From Chamaecrista fasciculata (lineage: Eukaryota > Streptophyta > Magnoliopsida > Fabales > Fabaceae): a stretch of 64,000 bases of DNA. Position numbers and translations under genes: made by a program. Where the stretch lies: positions 11,866 to 75,865 of the forward strand of contig QANZ01031614.1 in NCBI GenBank assembly GCA_003254925.1, given 5' to 3'. Positions 33,062 to 44,420 of the stretch are shown in pieces; within the stretch, counting starts at the first letter, position 1; the number at the start of each line of letters is the position of its first letter. The notes under the pieces were generated by a model that made no database searches, was not told the origin of the DNA, and saw only the letters and a program-made list of their open reading frames with translations.

Positions 33062-34659
33062 GCTCTTCTGGGTTATGAAAATTATGGAGGAGGCTTATGA
33101 GTTATGAAGTGGAGAGAGTGAATCAGAGAAAAAAGCAATACAAGAGATTCTGCATCAGTACACACAAAGTGGAGGAAGATGACAAAAAGCAGTTTCAGTC
33201 CCGTGACATTCTGTTCTTTCTTCCCTTTTTTGAGCTTTTGGCTTTGAAAAAGTCGCAATCTTGATTAAAAAAAAGTTGTTTAGAACTGAGTGAGATTATC
33301 AAATGTAAAATCTTATAATAAAGATAAGATAGTGTTGCAACTTTTACAGCATATTCTCAATCATTCAAACTCCAAGGACGAAGCAATAAAAAAAAAAGTA
33401 GAATAATCTTAATTTTTAGTCCTTGAATTATTTCAAAATTATAATTCAGTCCTTAGATGTTAATAGAAATACATTTTTTTTTCATTGATTTTAAAGACAT
33501 TACATTATTCATAGGGATTAAGTATTTGATTTTGTAAAAGAAATAGGAGTAAAAAGTGTATTTTTAATATTCAGAGACTAAAATATAAGTTTTCTCGTAA
33601 CATTATTGTCATATAAACAATAATTGGCTCTCTGAGTAATTACTTTGAAGGTGAAATTGAGACATGAATGAATGGTTGGAGAGATTAGATAATTGAACTT
33701 GGGTTGAACTGCACATGCAGAGGTTGATGTGAGAAAATATATATTATATGCTGACTTCACTTATTACTTCTTTAAGTGTGCTTCACATGCAAAACTAGAA
33801 CATGCCGTGAACATAGCTACTTAACTTATTAAAATGTTATATAGGAATTAATTGATTGACACTAACGTTTTGTTCCTCACTAAATTATTGTATGGGAGTT
33901 TGGGAGACAGAAAAAGGGGACAAAGGAAATACCAAATTGACATATATATCTTGATAGTTTATTACAAAATGAATGATATTGATTATTATTATTTTTAATT
34001 AACATGATCAATTTTTTTTTAAGAAAATACTGAGATGATTAAACTTAAAAGTCTTAATCTCTTATAAGTCATTTTACTTACCATCTAAGCAAGTTCAAGT
34101 TGTTATGAACGCCGAAGAAATTTTTCACTCGTCTACTATTACTGATCGCACCGGATTATAATTCTGGTTAAAAGACTACCGAAATTGGCAGTAAAAAATT
34201 TTGAGGACGAAATTGATAGTAAAAAAAGATTGGAAATGAAACCGACAATTGGTGTAAAGTTTGAAGACGAAATTAGTACTTTTGCCAAAATCTTAATTAA
34301 GATTTAACAAAAAATTTAATTATTTGTAATTCAAATACTATAACAATAGCAATCAACTTGAAATTGTAAATTAACAATTTGGATGACTATTAAATTTCAA
34401 TTAATATCTTGGAGGAACTAAATTAATTGTAATACCATCTTTGAAAGACAAACTTTCACTTTTTTTTTTCAAGACTAAATTAATAGATTTGTAATCTTTC
34501 AAGAAATAAATTATTAGTTTCCTCAACATTTTTTGTTAATGAGCTGTAAAGCATTTAGGATATTGACTCTCCCCATATAATATACTTCTCCAATTGTGTT
34601 CACCTCTACCAATGAACTCATAGGATATCATTTAAGTTATTGAACATAAGAGATGAATG
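33062..34659. other. Intergenic region between ABIL and PRORP genes
   Basis: Contains the ABIL 5' UTR and promoter at its left (GA-rich around 33,100-33,180) and the PRORP 3' UTR at its right. Between them is AT-rich sequence with phrases of the TTTAGTCC...GGACTAAA repeat type near 33,410-33,600. No gene seen. Confidence 0.55.
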
Positions 34660-37600
34660 TTATATCTGAAAATCAATGGTACAATCACCTAGAAATTCTG
34701 CAGCTTCAATATCAGATAATATGGTACTAGAGTGATTAGAGGACACTGCTGAAAAGATATCTCTAAGATTTTTGTACTTATTTTGAGGTGCCTCCCTCCT
34801 TTGTTTTTGGTTGCCATCATTTCTGTGTTGCAACTCCTTTGTAGATGCAATTGTAGTAGCAGAACTTGTACATTCCCCATCTTGCAGAAGTTGAGAGTCT
34901 ATATGGAGATTGTAATCAACATGTTGTAAAAAATATATATATGTATGTATAAAATTAATTCACAGCACAGGAGTATGTGATATTTTTGTAAAAGAAATAT
35001 GCAGTGTAAGCAGTTTTACACTAACACATTTATAAGATAATACAACACGTAACTAGTACATTTTTGTGCGAGTAAACTATCATTGAATGAACTATGGGGC
35101 TGCTGTAAGTTTAGTCCTTGAAATTTTGAAATGATTGATTTAGTGATTAGTAACTCTCTGAAAATTCATGACTTGTTGCAATTTAATCCCTCTAAATATA
35201 AGTTGTATAGAGGTAAGGTGTACATAAAAAGACTAATCTGTAACGAGTCATGATTTTTTGGAGAACAAATCAAGTATTTTAAAAATCGAGGACTAAAATG
35301 ACAAAACCCTGATAATCTAGGGACTAAAATGTTATTTTACTAATTGTTTTGCAGTTTTATTTGGCAAGTGGATTGAGCATAGATACTTCATGATGCTTGA
35401 ACCTTAGCTAAGAATTTTTCAAGTTTTCCATAACACGTGATTTGAATTTTCTTTTTCATAAAAGTGAAGAAGTCTTTGCTTCTCAAATGGATTTTAAAGA
35501 AAGAGAATTTCAGAACTCAGAAAATTCTTTTCTTTTCCTCAATCCTCATGTTTATTATAAAGTAACAAAAATGTCAAAGGAAGCTAGGTCAACTGAGAAG
35601 AAGATTCAACTTTGAAATCACATGTCAAAGGAAAAGAAAATGGAAAGTATATAAATGGAGCCCTAGATAAAAATATAACAGAAAGATTACGACCCAGTTA
35701 GAGATTAACAGATGCTAAAGGGAAGAGACAATTCAGTCAAATTAGTGTTCTCTCTCCACATCAAGATACCCTTTCTGTAAACACAGCAGCCACATATATC
35801 TAGTGTTGAAAACATTTCGAGTAAATATACAATTTAGTCCCTAAAAGATATACGAGTTAACAACTCAGTTTCTAAAAGACTAATTCACACACTTTAATCC
35901 TTGAAAATTGAGGAGGCAATACAACTTAGTCCCTTTAAGCCTATTTTTAGGGACTAACTTGTAAGGAAAAAAGGACTAAAATGTATTGATTCTATGAGTT
36001 TCAGTATTTAAGAGTGTAAACTAAATTTTCAAAGATAGTTGATAACTTGTGTATCATTCAGAGACCAATTTATATATTTACTCAAAACATTTCACATCAA
36101 CCAAAGGCCTAGTGGTCAAAGAAAGCATGTAATGTGAGGTTAGGTGCATGATCACTAGTTCAAATCCGAAGTGACATTTTTTCTTGGTCTAGGCCACCAA
36201 AAATTTCGTTTGATTCCCTTATACAAGGGTAGCCACCACCTAACTACTATACTCAAAAAAAGAATAATAATGATACAACCGTTTTCAAGTATCACATATA
36301 ACTATTTTTTTTTTTTTTTCCGGTTGCTCACCCGGTATCCGAGGCAAAGTCTCGACTAACACGGATTCGACCCGCATTGCGCACCTAGCTATGGTGAGAG
36401 AGTCTCCCTATAACGAGTCATTTGAGCCAATGTGTTAAAGATAAAATGGCCTTGCAAATAGAGATATACAGGCAGCAGCCGTTAACTGATATTCAGAAAC
36501 ATCTGAGATAGGTATGGATATTTATTAAAAACTAAAACCTTCCAACAATAATTGATTTCAACCTCTTACACTTTCGCTATTGATGTTTTTTAAGTAAAAG
36601 AAAGAAAATCACAATTTCGTTAAAAAGGTTAAAACGACACTATCAAGTTGGAAGAATAACCAATTAAATGAACTAGACAATGTCTTCAGTGATTGTGTTA
36701 TGAGTCAGCATTTACCTTCAGATCTTGTTGAAGGCTCTTGCGAAACCTTATCTGGTATAGCCCGGCTAATGCACAACCATCTTCTTTTGGATCTAAAATC
36801 ATCCTCTGATTTAATTGGAATATGCCAACAGCCGTCCTCTGATTCCTGCTACAACTATTGCCAATGTTATAAAATCTATGGTTCATTTTCTTTTCCCCAT
36901 TCCTATATCTCTACTATTTCAACTTCAAACTAATAGGTAGTGATGGAATTTTTCTTTCGGTTCATTGTCTGCTTATTTTTGAAACATTATAAGATATTTT
37001 TCCAGTAATATGTCTCTTACCTGAATAACAACGGAACAAGGAGGTGGCATATGAAACTCTGGACCAGTATCAGAGAAACTGAAATGTACCTTCAATTAGG
37101 AAAACAGCGATGTCCATGTTAGAATGGTCATGTTTGTAAATTATGCTCAGATGAAGGAAAACTAAGCCAACCATTAGATATAGTATAATCAAAAATAATG
37201 CTGGACTTTTTTTTTTTCACAAAAACACTGCCAACATGATAAACATACAAAAGACGAGATACAATTTTCTTTCTGAAGAGAGTCACTCACTTGATGCCTT
37301 TCTTTCCACTTGGGGAAGATGTCATTTCCCAAAAGTTGAAATATATGATCTCTCATTTCATCATTAGTCACAATTAAGCACTTGAATTTTATAGCTGCAT
37401 ACAACCAGTACCTGAAGCATAGTTTAGCATGTGAAGCACCCATAACCAGTAGAAATAAATAAACAAGTAGAAAGTAGAATATATATTTATATTAACCAAT
37501 TTATATCTTACCAATCGTCATTTGATCCAGTAGGTGTGGCATAGAGTGCATCAGAGTTTTTCCACTTCTCGATTAATTCCTTATTGAATGGTTCATCCAT

Positions 37601-39660
37601 TTTGTTTCCACTAATACGCCTATTATGCAAAATAATGAGCGGAAACTTCTTTGATGGGAGCTTCTGACGTATTCCATTAACAACGGCATTTATCTAAGGG
37701 TTTCATATAGCAGAAAATAGTTAATAACCACAACAGCAATGACAACCAGAAAGTAAAACTAGGTATTTCCCTACATTGAGTAACTTACTTTGGATGGCTT
37801 GAATCTCCTTTGGCTGAAAAGACCAACATTTGCAGCATCTACCACTGCTTCAAAAGGTCCATAATAGTCAAGCCATTTCTGCATTTGACAGATTAATTTG
37901 TTCCACCTCATCAAATGATAAAGAAATTATAATTCATTTGCTCTATTAAGGTTTCTTACTTGAAATTTCTGAAAGTTCGACTTTTTCTCTCTCATTACAG
38001 CAAAAGATGCAACTGAGTCAGCAAACTTTTCTGTTTCAACAGGATCAAGATCAATAGTGGCCAAACGCATCCTGCAGCATCTACACATTCCATCGGAACT
38101 AACTGTTGTATGGGAAACTTCCCACTGTCCTTTACCCAACCAACCCTGTCCATGCCAGCCTCCACCATTATTTTCCATTACTTCTTTTATCAATCTTTTA
38201 TCCCATTTCCTTTTTCCCACTCTTGAAGCTTGCTTACTCTTAAACCAATTAATAATCAGATCTTCTGTAGAAGTTGAGATTTCCCTTACAATAGCTCTTA
38301 GTTTATGCAACACATAGTAGACCTTGTCACTATTACCAGCTGCTATGCTTACTCTTAAAAGTGCTGCCAACTCAGGCTCTTCAGGAAAGACACCATTTTC
38401 CAACATGTCCTTTTCGACAGCAAATGCTTTATCTACATCCCCCTTATTGCAAAAGGTGAATAAAGCAGGATCATAAGATCGCAACCGGGGATTTATCCCC
38501 AAGATCTTCATTTGCTTCACCATCTCAAAAGCCATATCGCCATCACCCATTGACATGGCTATTCTAGCCACAGATGTCAGAGCTGCCTCATTCATCGGGA
38601 CCTCCTCCTTGCGCATGTTCTCATAAATCTCAAATCCTCTCTTCAATGCATATTTCTTGACATCTTCACTTACCAAAATTCTGCGGTCCTCTTGGTCGTA
38701 TGTACCATCTCTCACAGCTGAAAACTCCTCATCTTCCGTCCTCGAATGAGCCGTGTTATCTAGAATTCGAGTATTCTGCATTAGAGACCCACTGGAAAAC
38801 TTGGTCAAGTTCTTCTCATCAGAATTTAATACTGTCCTATCACTATTACTTATGCCCCTGTCATTTTTATGGGTTGATCCACTGAACTCTAAAGGATTTA
38901 CAACTTCATTAGCTATGGCCAATGTATTTGAAGTTCGACTTCCACTTCCACTTTTTGCTGGTCTAACAATACCAACTGCTGCAGAAGAACATAGATATAA
39001 TAACACTGTATAGTGATGCTGCCCCAATCTAATTCCTTCTCTCAGAGCCGTATCATACAAAGACAAAGCCCCCATGACATCCCCTCTTTTAGAGCACATA
39101 TCCAAATCATACCGCAATTTAACTTCTGGGGAGTCCCTATCCTTCTTAGACTTCACCCTTTTCTCTTTTACACCCTTATTTTCATTGCCTTTCTTCTCTA
39201 TTTTCTCAGTAACCCTACTATCAATACTAGTTTCCAAAGACTTACCTGAAGAAGTATGAGTATAACGCCTATTGTGACTTGGGGTTTTCCTGGTATGTCT
39301 CGAATTTTTAGATTTTTCCTCCACAGCAGAATTAACACGATTTTTCTCTGTACTCTCGCTGACCCTCTTATCTATAGACTTCGCTGAAGAATACCCATGT
39401 CCAGTTTCGTTTCTACTTCTGATATTCTTGGTGTTAATCGAAGGCTGACGTTGTAAAGTACTAAACTTTGGGCCTGAAGTTCGCGCTCTAACTACAAAAT
39501 CTTGTGAAAATTTTCGGTTATGGTTGGTTCTGAGAGGTAAGAGAGTGAGAGGGTGAGGAAAATAGTGAAAATTAGGAGTGTTGAGTGAGAAATGGTACCT
39601 AAAGAAAGAGAAGGGGATAAGCTGCTCTTGTTGCAGAGGATTAATGGTGATGGAGGCCAT
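34660..39660 (-). CDS. PRORP1: Protein-only RNase P, organellar PRORP1-like
   Basis: Seven exons join in phase to 843 residues: 37,960-39,660; 37,789-37,878; 37,512-37,693; 37,291-37,411; 37,021-37,089; 36,716-36,845; 34,660-34,898. PRORPs cut the 5' leader from precursor tRNAs without RNA. Order: a basic N-terminus like an organelle transit peptide; a long charged low-complexity linker; PPR repeats (about 190-480, e.g. NEAALTSVARIAMSMGDGDM); a zinc site (C526, C529, later H729, C746); and the NYN metallonuclease with D581 (DAANVGLFS), D656-D657 (NDDWYWLYAA) and D675 (TNDEMRDHIF). Spacing of these aspartates equals that known for Arabidopsis PRORP1 (D399, D474/475, D493), so the enzyme should be active. 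It is longer than Arabidopsis PRORP1 (572) in the N-terminal region and tail. The last intron (1.8 kb) holds a MITE and two SINEs. Confidence 0.93.
35819..36083. mobile_element. Mutator-type MITE in the last PRORP intron
   Basis: Ends GAGTAAATATACAATTTAG and CCAATTTATATATTTACTC are inverted repeats, flanked by the identical 10-mer AAAACATTTC at 35,809-35,818 and 36,084-36,093. Its sequence is closely related to the RopGEF intron 2 copy. Confidence 0.88.
36100..36262 (+). mobile_element. tRNA-derived SINE
   Basis: An A box (GGCCTAGTGGTCAAAG) is followed about 40 bases later by a B box (CTAGTTCAAATCC), a non-tRNA body (TCTAGGCCACC, GGGTAGCCACCACC) and an A-rich end (CTCAAAAAAAG). It lies immediately beside the MITE in the same intron. 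Confidence 0.65.
36305..36430 (-). mobile_element. Second SINE, with poly(A) tail
   Basis: On the minus strand a body starting near 36,430 has an A-box-like TGGCTCAAATGACTCG, a B box GGGTCGAATCCGTG, then CGAGACTTTGCCTCGGATAC and GGGTGAGCAACCGG, ending in about 15 A (the plus-strand T run 36,305-36,319). This differs in sequence from the other SINEs in the window. Confidence 0.6.
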
Positions 39661-41572
39661 GTGGCCGTTAGAGGAGTTCACTTCAGAAAGTCGATATCTC
39701 TTATGCTAGCAAGATGGAAAGATGGTAACTTGAAAATTGAAATGACTAAAACGTTCATTTTTTTTTTTAAATCATTTTACAGTCTTTTAGGTTTTGTTCT
39801 TACTCAAAATGATATTATAATACTAGGTGCTTTGCGTGCCCGTGTAAAATAAATGAGGGACTAAATCGTTAACTCAGTAAAAAAAAGGGATCAAATAATA
39901 ATTTTCCTCTTATTATTAATTTTGTACGACCAGAAAGGGGTGGAGCCATATAATATAAGATAGATATGTATTTAAAATATAATAAAAATATTTTTTTATA
40001 TATTTTAGTTATTTAGACAATATATTTCATTATTCTGTACTTTTAAAAATTCAATTAAGTTAAAAATTAGATAACACTTTAGAGAGTTAGGTAGTTTAAG
40101 TTAAAAATTCAATTCTCAATCATTGAATTTAGTTTTTTTAAACTCAAAATTTATGTTTAATAAATTAAAAAAGATTACAAAATTTTTAAGGCTGAAAAAA
40201 TTAAATTAAATCCAATAGTTGAGAATTTAAGAACTACCGAGTATAAATAGAATCATGTTCAAATACAAGAAAAAAAATTTCTTTATTTCTTTGTTATAGT
40301 TGATTATTTTGAAAACAATCTTATATTTTATCATCATAATTTTTCTTTTAGATACCTCATTTTGATTGTAGGACACTAGGACTTATAATAAACATATAAG
40401 AAACATATCTTAAAATTAGTCCTTAAAAGTAACTTTGCATTATTTCTTTATATATTTTTGTTAGTATAAAAAAGAGTTTTTTTTTTTTTAAAAAAATTCT
40501 TGTGTTGCTAAATCCATAGAAATTCATTAATAACCTTCGGAAATAACTTACAAGCGACAAGTTTTTTTTTTTTTTTAAAAAAAATCAAAACAAAATCAAG
40601 CAAAAAGCAAAATTGAGGGAAAATAAAATATAACTTTTTAAAAATAGTTCTAAAGTATGTTCATGTTGAAATTATTATAGTGATCTCCCTGCACGAAGGA
40701 AGACAAAGAAAAGGATCTGATCACTTCGTAGTTCGTTCTTTACTAACACTTCTTTAGCAAAACCTGCCCATTCAATAAAAAGTTAATCACAAAGTGCACC
40801 CATGCACCTAACTCTTTCCCTAATGAACATATACGTGAGATTTCAAAGTTTTGCCTTTCCTATTGAAAGTAATTACATTTACAAAGTCTCAAAATCGACA
40901 TTTTATTTAGAGAAAACTTATTTTTATCCCTTAACTATTACTAGTCAACAATTTAATCCTTGAATTGTAAAAAAATATTGTTATTGAGTGTCTGAGTGAT
41001 TCATATTTTCCTACAATTTAGGAACTAAACCGTTGACTCACTAACCATTGAGGGACAAAAAATAAGTTTTCTCTTTTATTTAATCAATATCAAGTTGTAT
41101 ATTGACTTGACGTTGGTCACTCTAGATTTCATACAATGTATGGGCATAAGGCTTCGTTATTATGAAACTTTGGATATTCAAACAACTCCAAGTTCCAATC
41201 CATAATTCTATCAAACATCCTGAAATTTATAAAGATAAGATACGCAATAGTCAGGAAATAAATCAGAAGGAAGCTAATATAAACTTGGTTTGAAACCTGA
41301 TATATTTGGCATTGCACCGCATTATTACTTGACAAAACGGCTCAGTCAGTGCCTCCGGAAAAACTCAAAAATGATATTCCAGAAACAGATAAAGATAAAA
41401 TGAACCTAACAAAGAAGTAAGCAACATCAGTTGCACTGCACTTTCCTCCAAGATGTCAGATGAAGCATACAATATCAAAGGCCTCAAGATTACAACAAAA
41501 GGAAAACACATTCCAAACCATCAAATGCAAATGCCACAGAAAACCAATTAGCTGCAGATGGGTACGGGACGG
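39661..41572. other. Intergenic region between PRORP and NFD6-like genes
   Basis: Begins with the PRORP promoter, then AT-rich sequence with homopolymer T/A pairs (40,477-40,495; 40,563-40,583). It holds one MITE (40,910-41,073). The right part (41,100-41,572) is probably 3' UTR of the NFD6-like gene. No further gene seen. Confidence 0.55.
40910..41073. mobile_element. Small Mutator-type MITE
   Basis: 164 bp with ends GAGAAAACTTATTTTT and AAAAATAAGTTTTCTC, further mirrored as AGTCAAC / GTTGACT inside. Flanked by the identical 9-mer TTTTATTTA at 40,901-40,909 and 41,074-41,082, the classical MULE duplication length. Confidence 0.88.
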
Positions 41573-43274
41573 TCATAAAGGCATGGAAATACCTGTAAAA
41601 TGGAGATTGAAAGCAATAGAATAAGTTCCTTCTGTTCCATCATTAGGATGTGCATATCTAAGACCAAATGAAAATTAAGCATTTGCGCCTGCAGTTATGT
41701 TATTAGTTATTTGTTATAAAACAATACTTCCAGAGCAATCCAAATTTAGTTACGCCAATTTCACAGGCATTTTAGCAGTTATTACCTATACAGACTCAAG
41801 GTGCTTTTGCATTTCTGATGAACAAAGTCAGAAACTTAACTGTCCATCTAATTCAGTAATTCTCTTATATTAGTACTTTCCATTCTAATATTGGTATTAA
41901 AAGCAAAACTTCTAAATTTTAATAGCTGAAGTTAAATTAGGTCAAACAAAAATGATATAACCAAGTATTGAACTTCTAGGTGTCTCTTAGCTCCACCCTT
42001 GTTATAACACACCAAACTTCAGGGGAGCATTTCGTAGATTTGTAGGTCTTAAGAAAATTCTACTACAGATCTAAACAATTCCAGTTTCCAAGTAATTATA
42101 ATTAATAGTGGAATTTTACTTCTAACTAACAAACATGTAATATGATCATTGAAAATGTGAAGAAGACTACAAGTCCTTTCAGGACTAATACTTCTCAAAA
42201 GGCTGATCTGTAAATTCCTTAAAAATGTGAAGGACTTCAAGTCCTTTTAGAATTGAAATATAGTCAGGACTCACGATTCACAAATATATCATTACATTTG
42301 AAACTGAACTCCTCCTCAAAACATAAAATTTCACCAGAAAAAAAGATAGAAATAGCATTCCTAGTTTTAAAAAACTATGCAAGTTGTTAATTGGTTTACT
42401 TGAGTAAACATATGCTGCTGGAAGACAAAGCACCAAAAGAAACCACTCCATCACAACAAAAGACAACACATGAAAATGAGATAAGGCAGAGAGTGGAGGT
42501 ATGAAAAAAAAAATGGAATGTTAGTGTATTTAGACTATTATATTGTTTAAATTCTAGCCAATTCTCAATCCTCCATTTCCCAGCATCCCATTTTTACTTC
42601 AACGAAGTTCACAGTCAGACAAGTTCAGTGAGCTAAACCCACATAGATGAGGATTAAAGCTAGAGATGGAAAAAAGAGCATGCAAATGTAGAGATAGTAT
42701 CATGGAATTTCTCTGGGACCAAAACACAAACAGATAATAGGCGGCAATGAAATGTGGTAAATTTCTAAACCATTTTTTATTATCTCCTTAAAATTCATCT
42801 TATATACATACACAACTACTAATCACAATACTTATCAAATAGATGAACTCACCTTGAGGAACTAATCCCCAGCTTCGAGATTCTACGGACAAACTTGATA
42901 CTAATCGAGCCGAAGCCACTGCGCTATGCAAAGGCATCAATGATCCCAAGCTACCCAACTCCACCGGTAACCTAGCCGAAAGAAAAATAAAATACGTTTT
43001 CAAAAAGAAGACCCTGTCTGAAAAACCAGCATATTAAGTTTTCAAAAAGCGATGATTCTATGACTGAGAGAGTGAATGAGCAAAACATATCATCTTGAAA
43101 GAAAAAAACGAGCAGGGAGAAATGAGAGGAAGAAAAATCTGACCGTGAATTGCGAGCAATGCGTCGTAGTGAGGATGAAGGATTTGGGGAAGAAATTTGA
43201 GATGGTTTGGTGAGCTTAAGAGCAATAGGCTGCAGCCGAGACGATAACCTAGACATTATCTTTGACGTTGCCAT
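41573..43274 (-). CDS. NFD6: NUCLEAR FUSION DEFECTIVE 6-like small organellar protein
   Basis: Three coding exons (43,144-43,274; 42,853-42,971; 41,573-41,592) join in phase to 89 residues ending GISMPL. NFD6-type proteins are small, organelle-targeted and plant-specific; the Arabidopsis namesake was found through a failure of polar nuclei to fuse. The N-terminal half is Ser/Arg/Lys-rich with almost no acidic residues (MSRLSSRLQPIALKLTKP, SSSLRRIARNSR), typical of a mitochondrial or plastid presequence. The second half has the family core RLPVELGSLGSLMPLHSAVA, then SARLVSSLSVESRSWGLVPQ. The last coding exon adds only 20 bases, so alternative 3' splicing with other short C-termini is plausible. 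A MITE lies 43 bp upstream of the ATG. Confidence 0.85.
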
Positions 43275-43316
43275 TGCTTGCAACAATACTACCTTCTCTC
43301 TTCTCTTCGCTCTGTA

Positions 43317-43675
43317 CTGTCCGTTTGGTAGTATGTGAGGTATGTAAAGGAAAGGGTTTTACAAGGAAAAAATTGTGAGGGAAAGGAAAATTAGTTGAGG
43401 GGATGTAAAGTAGGTAAAAATTGAAAGTGTTTGGTATAAAAAGGTAGGGGAGGGAAAGTAAAATAGATATAGAAAAAAATGACAAAAATGCCCTTCCCAC
43501 AACCACCACCAGACCGCCGCCGTCGCCGCCCACCACCGCCGTTCACGGTTGCCGGCTCCGCCGTACACGGTGGTCGGCGCCGCCGTNCTCAAATTACCAT
43601 ACCAAACACATGAAAATCTTGGAATCCGTGCCCTTTTACATTGTAAAACCCATTTACATTGTACCAAACGGACAG
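43317..43675. mobile_element. TIR element abutting the NFD6-like gene
   Basis: Perfect 14-bp inverted ends CTGTCCGTTTGGTA and TACCAAACGGACAG enclose 359 bp, with further symmetry (GGGTTTTACA / TGTAAAACCC). A GC-rich CCGCCG tract near 43,512-43,586 contains an N at 43,587. I found no convincing target duplication, so the superfamily is open. Confidence 0.75.
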
Positions 43676-43825
43676 ATTCAACTATAAAATATTTGATACC
43701 ATAGTATTTTGGTCCCTAGTATTTGCTCAAGATTCCATTTTAGTTCCTAAATTTTTTTTTCCGTTTTAGGGTGAAAAATAAAAAATTATAAATACAGATT
43801 CAACTATAAAATATTTGATACCATA
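43672..43825. repeat. 32-bp direct repeat spaced by 90 bp
   Basis: The sequence starting ACAGATTCAACTATAAAATA and ending ATACCATA occurs identically at 43,672-43,703 and 43,794-43,825. The first copy overlaps the right end of the TIR element by four bases. Confidence 0.85.
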
Positions 43826-44159
43826 TAATATAAATATTTTAACATATTTTTAATTATTTCATTTTATTTAACCGATAACAATATATCAATTTTTTAAATT
43901 ATGATATCTCATCATATATTCATTGTTTTAAGGGGCCTAATGGGCCTTAGGACTAGAGTGACTATTATTCATATCACCAAAAATCAGATCCCCATCTTCA
44001 TCTTCAACGTTTTCAAGCCCATCACTTTCCTCTGTATCACTTAAGAGGCCAGCAAGGGCCAAAAATCATTTTTCAGTAATGTGTTTGCTTTCATAATACT
44101 TCATAAAGGACTAAAATGACCAAATTTTCATCATGATTTACTTTATTGGGCCTCATCAA

Positions 44160-44420
44160 AGGACTATCATTAACTTTCGATTTATCCACTTTCCGCCCTC
44201 ATCTGTGCCTTGTCCTTTCATCTTTCTGTTTCTTGTATATTTCTTGACCACCATCAATGGACTAAGCTTTGCATCCTCTTCCTCCTTAGCCTCATGCATC
44301 GGTTGGATCTCTCCATATGGATTCGCAGATTTAGAACATTTTTCAACAATGTGACCATTTCTATCACGATTAAAACAAATTAAGTGTATGCTTTCATGCT
44401 CAAGATAACAGTTTGAAAGC
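44160..44420 (-). pseudogene. Degenerate LINE ORF1 (zinc knuckle) remnant
   Basis: The minus-strand reading contains LICFNRDRNGHIVEKCSKS, a CCHC zinc knuckle in which the second cysteine is arginine, followed about 30 residues on by LSPLMVVKKYTRNRK. The latter matches the GPWMVV-K/R pattern that follows the knuckle in plant LINE ORF1 proteins. No other part of a LINE is intact here. Confidence 0.5.

Noticed and set aside
21348-36430. Functional tRNA genes
   Set aside because: The A/B-box sequences lack cloverleaf stems and have A-rich tails or duplications, so they are SINEs.
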